A model generated the notes under the pieces. It was not told the origin of the DNA. It made no database searches and saw nothing but the letters and a program-made list of their open reading frames with translations. A stretch of DNA of 30,419 bases, taken from positions 1 to 30,419 of the forward strand of contig SLRW01000130.1 in assembly GCA_007130745.1 (NCBI GenBank), read 5' to 3'. Below, in pieces: positions 16,871 to 24,302 of the stretch. The position numbers and the translations under genes were made by a program. The stretch is from Gammaproteobacteria bacterium (lineage in GTDB: Bacteria > Pseudomonadota > Gammaproteobacteria > UBA5335 > SLRW01). Each line of letters opens with the position of its first letter. Position 1 is the first letter of the stretch.

Positions 16871-17167
16871 CACACAAATGTGTTCCTGATTGATTCCGTG
16901 CCGGCCACACCGAGCCGGCAACAGATTACGTCGGCAGGCAGCCTTGCATCCCTCTGGCCACCCCGGATTAAACTAAAGATCCACGACGCCACTCTGGAAA
17001 GGCAGCGGGGCCGATACCGTAGCGCCACCTATTTAAAGCCCGGGGGCGGCCGAACCGGGCCGAAAGCATAGTCAAGCACCCTGCCAAAATCAAGCAAGGC
17101 ACCGGCCACAAGTCCCAGGGGAAACGCTGATCAATTCGGCGCGTCTCAGCGCTCCCTGGACGCGCGG
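16871..17167. promoter_or_regulatory. Intergenic region between dnaQ and mrpA
   Basis: These 297 bases lie downstream of dnaQ and upstream of mrpA on the minus strand and contain no gene I can support. A GCCCGG/CCGGGC hairpin (17038-17043 with 17055-17060) followed on the minus strand by TTTAAAT may be a weak dnaQ terminator. The mrp promoter should lie between that hairpin and 16871, but I see no consensus-like -35/-10 pair. Confidence 0.3.
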
Positions 17168-17890
17168 TCACTCCTGCGCCGGCCACAGACAACCACTGTC
17201 GCTCTCGCGCATGGCCTGCAACCAGGCCTGGTGTGCAGCCAGCTCATCGGCATTCGGGGTGATGACCCGTTGCGGTCGCGCCTGCTCGCTGACCGGCCGA
17301 TGTTCAATGTGTCCGGCTGCGGCCGCCTCGTTGTTGCCCGTACTGGCGTTTTCACTGGCAAACAGGGCCACCTGCCCGCCCGTCATGGCGAGAAAGACCT
17401 CGGCCAGGATTTCCGCATCCAGCAAAGCGCCGTGAAGATCCCGCTGACTGTTATCAATCTCGTAACGCTGGCACAGGGCATCCAGGCTATTGCGCTGCCC
17501 CGGATGCATACGCCGGGCCAGTTCCAGGGTATCGAGCACGGAACAGCATGCGGTGATTTGCGGCGGCGCCTGTTCCAGTCGGCCCAGCTCGGCGTCCAGG
17601 AAGCCCACGTCGAAGGGGGCGTTGTGGATAATCAGCTCGCTGTCACGCACAAAAGCCAGAAAGTCATCGGCAATTTCAGCGAACACTGGCTTGTCACGCA
17701 AATCGGCCAGGGTCATCCCGTGCACCTGCGCCGCACCCTCATCAACCTCGCGCTCGGGATTGATATAGCAGTGAAAGCGCTCCCCGGTCAGGCGCCGGTT
17801 TAGCAGTTCAACACAACCGATCTCGATAATACGATGATCCTGCCCGGGTTCCAGACCCGTGGTTTCAGTATCCAGCACAATCTGGCGCAT
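17168..17890 (-). CDS. dnaQ: DNA polymerase III epsilon subunit (proofreading 3'-5' exonuclease)
   Basis: The epsilon subunit removes misincorporated nucleotides in the replicative polymerase core. The 240-residue protein contains all three Exo motifs of the DEDDh family: DTETTGL with Asp7 and Glu9, NAPFDVGFLDAE with Asp94, and HGALLDAEILAEV with His153 and Asp158. A hydrophilic linker follows, then a C-terminal segment (WLQAMRESDSGCLWP) in the position that binds the alpha subunit. The ATG at 17890 has GGGGAG a few bases upstream; a TTG one codon earlier is less likely. It follows rnhA by 60 bases on the same strand, unlike E. coli, where rnhA and dnaQ are divergent. Confidence 0.96.
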   Translation of the reverse strand: MRQIVLDTETTGLEPGQDHRIIEIGCVELLNRRLTGERFHCYINPEREVDEGAAQVHGMTLADLRDKPVFAEIADDFLAFVRDSELIIHNAPFDVGFLDAELGRLEQAPPQITACCSVLDTLELARRMHPGQRNSLDALCQRYEIDNSQRDLHGALLDAEILAEVFLAMTGGQVALFASENASTGNNEAAAAGHIEHRPVSEQARPQRVITPNADELAAHQAWLQAMRESDSGCLWPAQE

Positions 17891-17950
17891 CAAACTCCCC
17901 TTGCGATTTCACCAGCCAGTCGCGAATAAACACTGCTGCCTGTATCCGTT

Positions 17951-18427
17951 TCACTGCGCTTGCTTCGCGCCGGTGCCATTGGCCTGATTTGCCAATAGCT
18001 CGTCTATGCCCTGATTGGCCAGTTGATCAGCCAGCTCATTGCCGGGATGACCGGAATGACCGCGCACCCAGTGCCAGCTGATTTGGTGGCGCGTCACCAA
18101 CCCGTCGAGACGCTGCCACAGATCGACGTTTTTCAGCGGCTTGCCGCCAGCAGTTTTCCATCCCCGCTGTTTCCACCGGGGCAACCACTGGCGAATGCCG
18201 TCCTGCAGATAACGCGAATCGGTATACAGTGCCACACTACAGGGCCGTTTCAGTGCCTCCAGGGCACAAATCGCCGCCATCAACTCCATGCGATTATTGG
18301 TGGTGTCAACCTCACCACCGTGCAACTTGCGCCGGTGCTTGCCGGCCTCAAGCACCGCGCCCCAGCCACCCGGACCCGGATTGCCGCGGCAGGCGCCATC
18401 GGTGTGAATCACTACCTTCCCGGTCAA
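17951..18427 (-). CDS. rnhA: Ribonuclease HI
   Basis: RNase HI cuts the RNA strand of RNA-DNA hybrids. The 158-residue protein has the complete active site: Asp10 in HTDGACRGNPGPGG, Glu48 in NNRMELMAA, Asp70 in YTDSRYLQDG and Asp134 in NELADQLA, with His124 in VRGHSGHP. The basic protrusion WLPRWKQRGWKTAGGKPLKN is also present. The start is TTG at 18427, overlapping the yafS stop as TTGA and preceded by a near-perfect AGGAGGAGG (18442-18434) at a 6-base distance. Starting here places Asp10 exactly as in E. coli. Coupled translation with the yafS-like gene is likely. Confidence 0.97.
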   Translation of the reverse strand: MTGKVVIHTDGACRGNPGPGGWGAVLEAGKHRRKLHGGEVDTTNNRMELMAAICALEALKRPCSVALYTDSRYLQDGIRQWLPRWKQRGWKTAGGKPLKNVDLWQRLDGLVTRHQISWHWVRGHSGHPGNELADQLANQGIDELLANQANGTGAKQAQ

Positions 18428-19173
18428 CTCAAACCTCCTCCTGCCAGCCCGGCGGGCACACCCGCCCGATTACGCCGCGATCGCGGCTTCACCGCCAGTC
18501 TCATCCCCGAGGGCGTCACCCCGATCACCCTTTTACGCGCTATCACCAGACCGGCCCCGCCCAGCCCCAGGCGCAGACGATCCATAAAAGCCAGCCGGTC
18601 AAGCCACTGCTGGTCTGCCAAGGGCGGTCGATACAAATAACGCCGACGAACGCCTATATCGTAACCCCTGAGAGCCAGATAACGTACCGTCCGGGTTGTA
18701 CCCGGCAACGGTCGGGGGGCGACCAGGGTCCAGGGTGTACCTGGATTAGTCGTCATCAGCACCAGATGCCCCTCCGGCATCAACACCCGATCGACTTCCT
18801 CAAGCACAGCTTCAGGCCGGGTTATCCCGTCAAGCCCGAACGGCACCAGCACCAGCGCCAGGCTTTCACTCTCGAAGGGCAGATACGCCAGATCACCCTG
18901 CAGGTCATTGTCCTGCTTGCAATCAGGCGAGAATCTGAACAATGCACGCAGGGCCAGGCCATCCATGGTCTCGTCTGACAGCGTCCAGCCAGCCAGCTGC
19001 ACGCCATACATACCGGAAATACCCTGACTGTAACGGCACAGCAAACGCTCGGTTTCGGCGCGACAATAACGCGCCCATGCCTTGTCGGAAATCACAGCCG
19101 AGCCGCTCAAATCGACCTCCTGCCACAAGGTATCCGGACATCCTGAAGGTACACGCCTGACCTCATCATGCAT
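18424..19173 (-). CDS. yafS: YafS-family methyltransferase-like protein
   Basis: From the ATG at 19173 (MHDEVRRVPSG) the protein has 249 residues. It matches the E. coli YafS pattern: an RYSQGISGMYGVQLAGW region near the start, then GDLAYLPFESESLALVLVPF and EVDRVLMPEGHLVLMTTNPG, typical of the second half of Methyltransf_11 folds. A clear glycine-rich motif I is not evident, as in YafS itself. It sits between gloB (divergent) and rnhA, the same neighbourhood as in E. coli. The function is unknown; its persistent linkage with rnhA and gloB is the main clue. An in-frame start at 19269 would run into the divergent gloB coding region and is rejected. Confidence 0.85.
   Translation of the reverse strand: MHDEVRRVPSGCPDTLWQEVDLSGSAVISDKAWARYCRAETERLLCRYSQGISGMYGVQLAGWTLSDETMDGLALRALFRFSPDCKQDNDLQGDLAYLPFESESLALVLVPFGLDGITRPEAVLEEVDRVLMPEGHLVLMTTNPGTPWTLVAPRPLPGTTRTVRYLALRGYDIGVRRRYLYRPPLADQQWLDRLAFMDRLRLGLGGAGLVIARKRVIGVTPSGMRLAVKPRSRRNRAGVPAGLAGGGLS
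18434..18442 (-). promoter_or_regulatory. Strong ribosome binding site that fixes the TTG start of rnhA
   Basis: AGGAGGAGG on the minus strand, six bases before the TTG at 18427, lies inside the end of the yafS-like gene. It supports initiation at TTG and translational coupling. Confidence 0.8.
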
Positions 19174-19231
19174 GGTAGCAGACCCATCCGGATCAATTGA
19201 CCTTGGAGGCCGCGCCTGAGAGCATAAGGGC
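19174..19231. promoter_or_regulatory. Divergent promoter region between yafS-like gene and gloB
   Basis: These 58 bases separate two divergent starts and must hold or overlap both promoters. No convincing consensus boxes are visible. AAGGGC lies just before the gloB ATG. Confidence 0.3.
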
Positions 19232-19999
19232 ATGCTCGAAATCACACCCATACCTGCATTCAGCGACAACTACATCTGGCTACTCAGCGACCCGGACGCA
19301 CAGCGGGCCGTGGTGGTGGACCCGGGCGACGCCGCGCCGGTGCAAGCGATACTGGAAGCCCGGGGACTTGAGCTGGCCGCCATCCTGGTCACCCACCATC
19401 ATCCCGACCATGTCGGCGGTGTCGGCATGCTGGCGGCAGACGAAGTGCCGGTATACGGCCCGGCCGGCGAAAACATTCCGGCACGCAGCCACGCCCTGCG
19501 CGGCGGCGACCGGGTCGAACTGTTGCACCCGGCCATCCGGCTCGAAGTCATTGAGGTGCCTGGACACACCCTGGGCCATATCGCTTTTGCCGGCGAGGGC
19601 ATGCTGTTTGCCGGTGACGCCCTGTTCAGCGGCGGTTGCGGCCGACTATTCGAGGGCACTGCGGCGCAGATGCTCAACTCACTGTCAGCACTGCGTGAGC
19701 TGCCCGGCGACAGCCGCCTTTATTGCGGCCACGAATACACCCTGGCCAATCTCGCCTTCGCCCTTGCCGTGGAGCCGGATAATCCGGATCTGGCAAAACG
19801 TCAGGAACAGGCCCGGCAACAACGCGAACAGAACCAGCCCACGCTCCCCAGCAGGCTCGACGAGGAGCGACTGATCAATCCTTTTCTGCGCTGGGATCAG
19901 CCGACAGTAAAGGCTGCGGTTGAAAAACATGCCGGCCGGGCGCTGGAAACTGACGTCGAGGTCTTTGCCGAACTGCGGGGCTGGAAAGACACCTTTTGA
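19232..19999 (+). CDS. gloB: Hydroxyacylglutathione hydrolase (glyoxalase II)
   Basis: Glyoxalase II hydrolyses S-D-lactoylglutathione to D-lactate and glutathione, the second step of methylglyoxal detoxification in the cytoplasm. The 255-residue metallo-beta-lactamase-fold protein has the binuclear metal motif THHHPDH (54-60), then GHTLGH, the bridging aspartate in GDALFSGGCGRLFEG, and YCGHEYTLANLAFA. The C-terminal substrate-binding region includes NPFLR (within LINPFLRWD). The start ITPIPAFSDNYIWLL is typical. It is divergent from yafS. Confidence 0.97.
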   Translation: MLEITPIPAFSDNYIWLLSDPDAQRAVVVDPGDAAPVQAILEARGLELAAILVTHHHPDHVGGVGMLAADEVPVYGPAGENIPARSHALRGGDRVELLHPAIRLEVIEVPGHTLGHIAFAGEGMLFAGDALFSGGCGRLFEGTAAQMLNSLSALRELPGDSRLYCGHEYTLANLAFALAVEPDNPDLAKRQEQARQQREQNQPTLPSRLDEERLINPFLRWDQPTVKAAVEKHAGRALETDVEVFAELRGWKDTF

Positions 20000-20032
20000 A
20001 ACTCGCAGTCATCCTCGCCCGCTGATTCCGGT

Positions 20033-20038
20033 TACAAT
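20033..20038 (+). promoter_or_regulatory. Possible -10 element of the fabI promoter
   Basis: TACAAT, preceded by GGT, matches the sigma-70 -10 consensus at five of six positions. No good -35 box stands at 16-18 bases upstream, so the call is tentative. If used, transcription would start near 20045 and the hairpin at 20048-20071 would sit at the very 5' end of the fabI mRNA. Confidence 0.3.
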
Positions 20039-20047
20039 ACGTGCGCC

Positions 20048-20071
20048 GGCCCGGCATGGAACTGCCGGGCC
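20048..20071 (+). other. Perfect 9-bp hairpin in the fabI leader
   Basis: GGCCCGGCA (20048-20056) pairs perfectly with TGCCGGGCC (20063-20071) around a 6-base loop. No T run follows (CATATTCAGG), so it is not a standard intrinsic terminator for gloB. It lies 47 bases before the fabI start and may be a 5' mRNA stabiliser, a factor-dependent gloB terminator part, or a regulator binding site. Confidence 0.6.
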
Positions 20072-20118
20072 ATATTCAGGTAAACACATTGGCAAACCAG
20101 TAGAACAAGGACAGCCTC

Positions 20119-20901
20119 ATGGGATTTCTTTCCGGCAAACGCGCCCTGATTACCGGTGTGGCAAGCACCCGCTCCATTGCCTGGGGCATTGCCCAGGCCA
20201 TGCATCGCGAAGGCGCTGAACTGGCTTTCACCTACCAGACAGAAAAGCTCGCCTCGCGGGTACGTGACGTGGCCGCGAAGTGCGACTCAGAGCTTTGTTT
20301 TGAATGCGATGTCAGCGACGACAAGTCCATTGATGCGCTTTTCGAGCAACTCGGCCAGCACTGGGATGGGATGGATATCCTGGTGCATTCCATCGGCTTT
20401 GCGCCGCGCGAAGAGCTGGAAGGCAATTATGTGGAGTCAGTCACCCGCGAAGGCTACAAAATTTCCCACGATATCAGCGCCTACAGCTTTGTCGCCCTCG
20501 GACGCGCCGCGCGCCCCATGATGCAGGGCCGCAACGGCGCCATGCTGACGTTGACCTACATGGGTTCCATTCGCGCCCTGCCCAACTACAACGTCATGGG
20601 GCCGGCCAAGGCCAGCCTGGAGGCCAATATGCGCTTCATGGCCTACGACCTGGGTGGCGAGGGAATACGCGTCAATGCTATTTCCGCCGGGCCCATCAAA
20701 ACCCTGGCGGCAGCCGGCATCAGTGGTTTCCGGGGGATGCTGCAAAAAGCCGAGGAAGGCGCCCCGCTCAAGCGCAACGTCACAATTGAAGAGGTGGGCA
20801 ATGCCGCTGCCTTCATGTGCTCTGACCTCGCCTCAGGCATTACCGGCGAAGTCCTTTTTGTCGACAGCGGCTATAACATCGTGGGCCTGGCCAACGCCTG
20901 A
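20119..20901 (+). CDS. fabI: Enoyl-[acyl-carrier-protein] reductase (NADH), FabI
   Basis: FabI reduces trans-2-enoyl-ACP in the last step of each cycle of fatty acid elongation. The 260-residue SDR-fold protein has the FabI nucleotide-binding start ITGVASTRSIAWGIA, then HSIGFAP with Gly93. The catalytic pair is Tyr157 and Lys164 in LPNYNVMGPAKASLEA, with the second conserved Tyr147 in LTYMGS. The C-terminal NVTIEEVGNAAAFMCSDLAS is characteristic. Compared with E. coli and Pseudomonas FabI, the usual YLGAER sequence reads YMGSIR. AAGGA precedes the ATG. FabI is the triclosan target in other bacteria. It converges on ppiD. Confidence 0.96.
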   Translation: MGFLSGKRALITGVASTRSIAWGIAQAMHREGAELAFTYQTEKLASRVRDVAAKCDSELCFECDVSDDKSIDALFEQLGQHWDGMDILVHSIGFAPREELEGNYVESVTREGYKISHDISAYSFVALGRAARPMMQGRNGAMLTLTYMGSIRALPNYNVMGPAKASLEANMRFMAYDLGGEGIRVNAISAGPIKTLAAAGISGFRGMLQKAEEGAPLKRNVTIEEVGNAAAFMCSDLASGITGEVLFVDSGYNIVGLANA

Positions 20902-20954
20902 AGCTGAATACTGATTAATTGGTCACCCCTGCGCGAGCCGCTGAAGCACACTGA

Positions 20955-20983
20955 CCCGCCGGACGCATATGGCATCCGGCGGG
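20955..20983. terminator. Hairpin between convergent fabI and ppiD, possible bidirectional terminator
   Basis: CCCGCCGGA (20955-20963) pairs perfectly with TCCGGCGGG (20975-20983), with two more pairs after one mismatch. It lies 54 bases after the fabI stop and 12 bases after the ppiD stop. No T run follows on either strand, so it is not a textbook intrinsic terminator, but its place between two convergent genes suggests a shared end or RNA 3' stabiliser. Confidence 0.45.
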
Positions 20984-20995
20984 CCAATATCCGAC

Positions 20996-22897
20996 TCAGA
21001 GCCGCTCCGTATACAACCGTACACGAGTCTGTTCACGCAGCGCGTCAATAAAAGCATCCAGCTCCATATTGCCACGCAACAGGGACAGGCGCTGGCGCTG
21101 ATCGCGGCGTTCCTGCTCCGACAGCTCTGCCAGATCAGCGTCACGCACTGAACTCAGGCGGATCAGCACAAAGTCACCTTCATCGGTCTCGGCCTCACCC
21201 AGGCTGGCGCCGTTATCCGGATGCGGCAAACGGAATGTTGCCTGCCCCACAGCGGCGGGCACCTCGCCACTACCGCGCTGGATAGAAAGCGGGCCAGTCA
21301 CGGCCACGCCGGCGGCGTCAGCGACGGCAGCCCAGTCCAGCTCGCCTTCGCGCAATTGCGCAAGCAGGGATTCGCCCTTTTCCCGTGCCATTTTCCGGGC
21401 CTGTTCGGCGCGAAGCTCGCGTTCGACTGTCTCCCTGACATCTTCGAAGTCACGGACCCGGGCCGGTTCGTGCTCAAGTCGGCGCACCACCAGCAGCCGG
21501 CCATCGGCAAGCTCGACGGGCGCGCTGTTGAGGCCTTCCTCAAGCACCTCTGGCATAAAAGCTTCTTCCACTACCCGCGAATGGCGGGCAATACCTTCAG
21601 CGCCCCCGTCACGGGTGAACCAGTCGGTCTCACGAACTTCCAGATCCAGGTAATCGGCTGCCGGTTCGAGTGAGCCGCTATGATCGAAGGTCAAATCGGC
21701 CAGCGCCTCGGACATCTCGAAAAAATCCTGCTGTATGCGGTCGCGCCGGTAGGTTTCCTCAAGCTGCTCGCGCACTTCCTCGAAGGGCGTCACTTCGCCG
21801 CCCCGGACCTCATCCAGCCGGATCAGGTGAAAACCGAAGCGAGAGCGTACCGGGCCGCTGAGCGCCCCTTCATCAAGCGCAAACAGCGCTTCTTCAAAGG
21901 CCCGCACCATGTCATCACGGGAAATCCAGCCCAGATCACCGCCCTCCTGACTCGACATGGTGTCATCGGAATATTCCGCGGCAAGTTCAGCGAATTCCTC
22001 GCCGTCCTGCAAACGGGCATGTAATGCTTCAGCCAGCGAGCGCGCTTGCGCTTCCTCACGATTGTCCAGCGAAATCAGGATATGGCGTGCTCGCCGATCC
22101 TCGGCGGTAGTAAAACGATGCCTTTCCGCGTCATACATGCGACGCAGATCATCCTCGTCAACACTGATGGTGGCCGCGACTTTTTCAGGATCCAGTTCCA
22201 GATAAGCCAGTCGTAACCTCGCCCGGGTTCGAAAGCGATCCTGGTTATTCCGATAAAACGCCTCCAGCGCCGACTCATCGACATCGACCTGGTCTGTGAA
22301 AGATTCAGCAGCAACACGCAGATATTCAAACTCACGCACCTGATGGCGCAGCCCGATCAACAAAACAAGTTCTCGCTCGCTCACCAGAGCCGTATCACCA
22401 ATGCCACTGCTGAGCTGTTCATTCAGAAGCGAACCACGCATTTCATTCTCAAAGGCACTGACCGAGCCATACTGCATACGCGCCAGTTGCTGGTAGCGTT
22501 GCTCGGAAAACCCGCCATTGTCATGAAAAGCCTGGATGCTGCGGATATTTTGGGCCAGATGCGAATCAGCCACGGCAAAGCCCTGGTCTTCAATAAACTG
22601 CCGCAACAGGGTCTGGGCCACCACACTCTCAAGCACCGATTCGTGAAAACGCTGATCATCCAGCAGCTCCGACGGGAACTGATCTCCCCAGGCCTCGCGC
22701 AGCTCCTGCACCCGCATCTGGTAAGCCTGACGGTAGCGAGCCTCGGTGATTTCCTCACCCCCCACTTCAGCCACCACCTGTTCATCAGGACCGGTGAAAT
22801 AGCTGTGCAATCCCCACAGCGCGAAGGGAACAGAAATAAGGCCCACAATCAGCCAGGCGACCCAACCCCTGGCCCGGTCTCGAATACTCAGCAGCAT
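20996..22897 (-). CDS. ppiD: Periplasmic folding chaperone PpiD (SurA-like with parvulin domain)
   Basis: PpiD is anchored in the inner membrane and helps newly exported proteins fold near the Sec translocon. The 633-residue protein has an N-terminal cytoplasmic stub, one membrane helix (VAWLIVGLISVPFALWGLHS, about residues 13-32), SurA_N-like helical chaperone segments, and one parvulin domain at about residues 264-360 (RARHILIS to RFGFHLIRLDEV). Another chaperone region forms the C-terminus. The parvulin domain of E. coli PpiD lacks isomerase activity, so activity here is not implied. The ATG at 22897 has GGAG five bases upstream. It follows glmM by 70 bases on the same strand, where many gammaproteobacteria have secG. 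Confidence 0.93.
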   Translation of the reverse strand: MLLSIRDRARGWVAWLIVGLISVPFALWGLHSYFTGPDEQVVAEVGGEEITEARYRQAYQMRVQELREAWGDQFPSELLDDQRFHESVLESVVAQTLLRQFIEDQGFAVADSHLAQNIRSIQAFHDNGGFSEQRYQQLARMQYGSVSAFENEMRGSLLNEQLSSGIGDTALVSERELVLLIGLRHQVREFEYLRVAAESFTDQVDVDESALEAFYRNNQDRFRTRARLRLAYLELDPEKVAATISVDEDDLRRMYDAERHRFTTAEDRRARHILISLDNREEAQARSLAEALHARLQDGEEFAELAAEYSDDTMSSQEGGDLGWISRDDMVRAFEEALFALDEGALSGPVRSRFGFHLIRLDEVRGGEVTPFEEVREQLEETYRRDRIQQDFFEMSEALADLTFDHSGSLEPAADYLDLEVRETDWFTRDGGAEGIARHSRVVEEAFMPEVLEEGLNSAPVELADGRLLVVRRLEHEPARVRDFEDVRETVERELRAEQARKMAREKGESLLAQLREGELDWAAVADAAGVAVTGPLSIQRGSGEVPAAVGQATFRLPHPDNGASLGEAETDEGDFVLIRLSSVRDADLAELSEQERRDQRQRLSLLRGNMELDAFIDALREQTRVRLYTERL

Positions 22898-22922
22898 GAC
22901 AACTCCATTACAATAGTTTCGT

Positions 22923-22940
22923 CCCGGCGCTCAAGCCGGG
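22923..22940 (-). other. Small hairpin between glmM and ppiD
   Basis: CCCGGC (22923-22928) pairs with GCCGGG (22935-22940) around a 6-base loop, 27 bases after the glmM stop. Only ACGAAACTATTG follows on the minus strand, with no T run. It could be an RNA processing or attenuation element; read-through to ppiD is likely. Confidence 0.35.
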
Positions 22941-22967
22941 CATGATACGTCATTCGCAAGCTTCGCA

Positions 22968-24302
22968 TCAGCCCTGCGCCGCACGCACAGCCTCGGCGAT
23001 GTCTTCGGCATGACCTCGCACCTGCTTTTCATCCGGCCCTTCTACCATGACCCGAATCAGAGGCTCGGTACCGGAGGGCCTCAGCAGCACCCGGCCCCGA
23101 CCCTCAAGCGCAGACTCTACGGCGCTTAGCGCCTTGCGCACAGCCTCATCACGCATGACATCGCGGCCATTAAGCGGCACGTTAATCATGATCTGTGGCA
23201 GCAGAGTCAAACCACTTAGCAGCGCATCCAGATCCTTGCCTGTAGCGACCATGACCGAGAGCACCTGCAAGGCCGAGATGATACCGTCGCCGGTACTGGC
23301 CCGATCCAGACACAGAATATGACCGGAAGACTCTCCGCCAATTGTGCCACCCTGACGCTGCAGCATCTCCAGCACATGCCGGTCGCCCACCCGGGCCCGT
23401 TCGAAATCGATGCCCGCACCCCGCAGGGCCTGCTCCAGCCCCAGATTACTCATCTGGGTGCCTACCACCGGCCCCCTGAGCTCACCGGTGCGCAGGCGGT
23501 CAAGCGCAATAATATAAAGCAGACGATCGCCATCCAGCACCCGGCCCTTGCGATCAACCATTACCACGCGGTCTCCGTCACCATCCAGGGCAACGCCAAG
23601 ATCAGCTTCGCGCTCAAGCACCAGCGAAGCCAGCGCAGCCGGAGAGGTAGAGCCGCAATCATGATTGATATTCAGGCCATCGGGCTCGACCCCCATGGGA
23701 ATCACCTCGGCACCAAGCTCAGCCAGTACATGCGGGGCAATGTGATAAGTCGCGCCATTGGCACAGTCCAGGGCAATACGCATGCCGGTGAGGCTGATGC
23801 GTGAGCCCACCGCACTCTTGCAGAATTCAACGTAGCGGCCCTGGGCATCATTGATACGACTCACGCGACCCAGACGGGACGCATCCAGCTCGCCGATCGG
23901 CGCTTCCAGTCGGGCTTCAATGGCTTCTTCGGTCGCATCCGGCAACTTGCTGCCATTAGTGGCAAAGAACTTCACACCATTGTCATGATAGGGGTTGTGT
24001 GAGGCGCTGATGACCACCCCCGCACTGGCACGGAAGGTCTTGGTCAAATAAGCCACACCGGGTGTAGGCATAGGCCCGAGCAGACGAACATTGACCCCGG
24101 CGGCACAGAATCCCGCTTGCAGGGCCGACTCGTACATATAACAGGACAGGCGCGTATCCTTGCCGATCAGCACCGTGGAGGTACCCTCTTCGGCAAATAC
24201 CCGGCCGGCCGCATAGCCAAGACGCAACACAAACTCCGGCGTCATCGGCTCCTCGCCCACCCGGCCACGAATCCCGTCTGTACCAAAATAACGTCTGCTC
24301 AA
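22968..24302 (-). CDS. glmM: Phosphoglucosamine mutase
   Basis: GlmM converts glucosamine-6-phosphate to glucosamine-1-phosphate on the way to UDP-GlcNAc for peptidoglycan and lipopolysaccharide. The 444-residue form has the phosphoserine loop ISASHNPYHDNG (Ser101), the metal-binding DGDGD (240-244), the sugar-binding GGESSGH and the phosphate-binding RPSGTEPLIRVMVEG. I choose the TTG at 24302. It gives MSRRYFGTDGIRG, matching other GlmM N-termini, forms a TTGA overlap with the folP stop, and has GGGGGAAG five bases upstream. The alternative ATG at 24317 adds five residues, has GGAGG four bases upstream and cannot be excluded. It is coupled to folP. Confidence 0.95.
   Translation of the reverse strand: MSRRYFGTDGIRGRVGEEPMTPEFVLRLGYAAGRVFAEEGTSTVLIGKDTRLSCYMYESALQAGFCAAGVNVRLLGPMPTPGVAYLTKTFRASAGVVISASHNPYHDNGVKFFATNGSKLPDATEEAIEARLEAPIGELDASRLGRVSRINDAQGRYVEFCKSAVGSRISLTGMRIALDCANGATYHIAPHVLAELGAEVIPMGVEPDGLNINHDCGSTSPAALASLVLEREADLGVALDGDGDRVVMVDRKGRVLDGDRLLYIIALDRLRTGELRGPVVGTQMSNLGLEQALRGAGIDFERARVGDRHVLEMLQRQGGTIGGESSGHILCLDRASTGDGIISALQVLSVMVATGKDLDALLSGLTLLPQIMINVPLNGRDVMRDEAVRKALSAVESALEGRGRVLLRPSGTEPLIRVMVEGPDEKQVRGHAEDIAEAVRAAQG

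Noticed and set aside
16922..17167. A tRNA gene after dnaQ, as seen near dnaQ in E. coli
   Set aside because: No T-loop motif with a matching acceptor stem and no cloverleaf could be built by eye.
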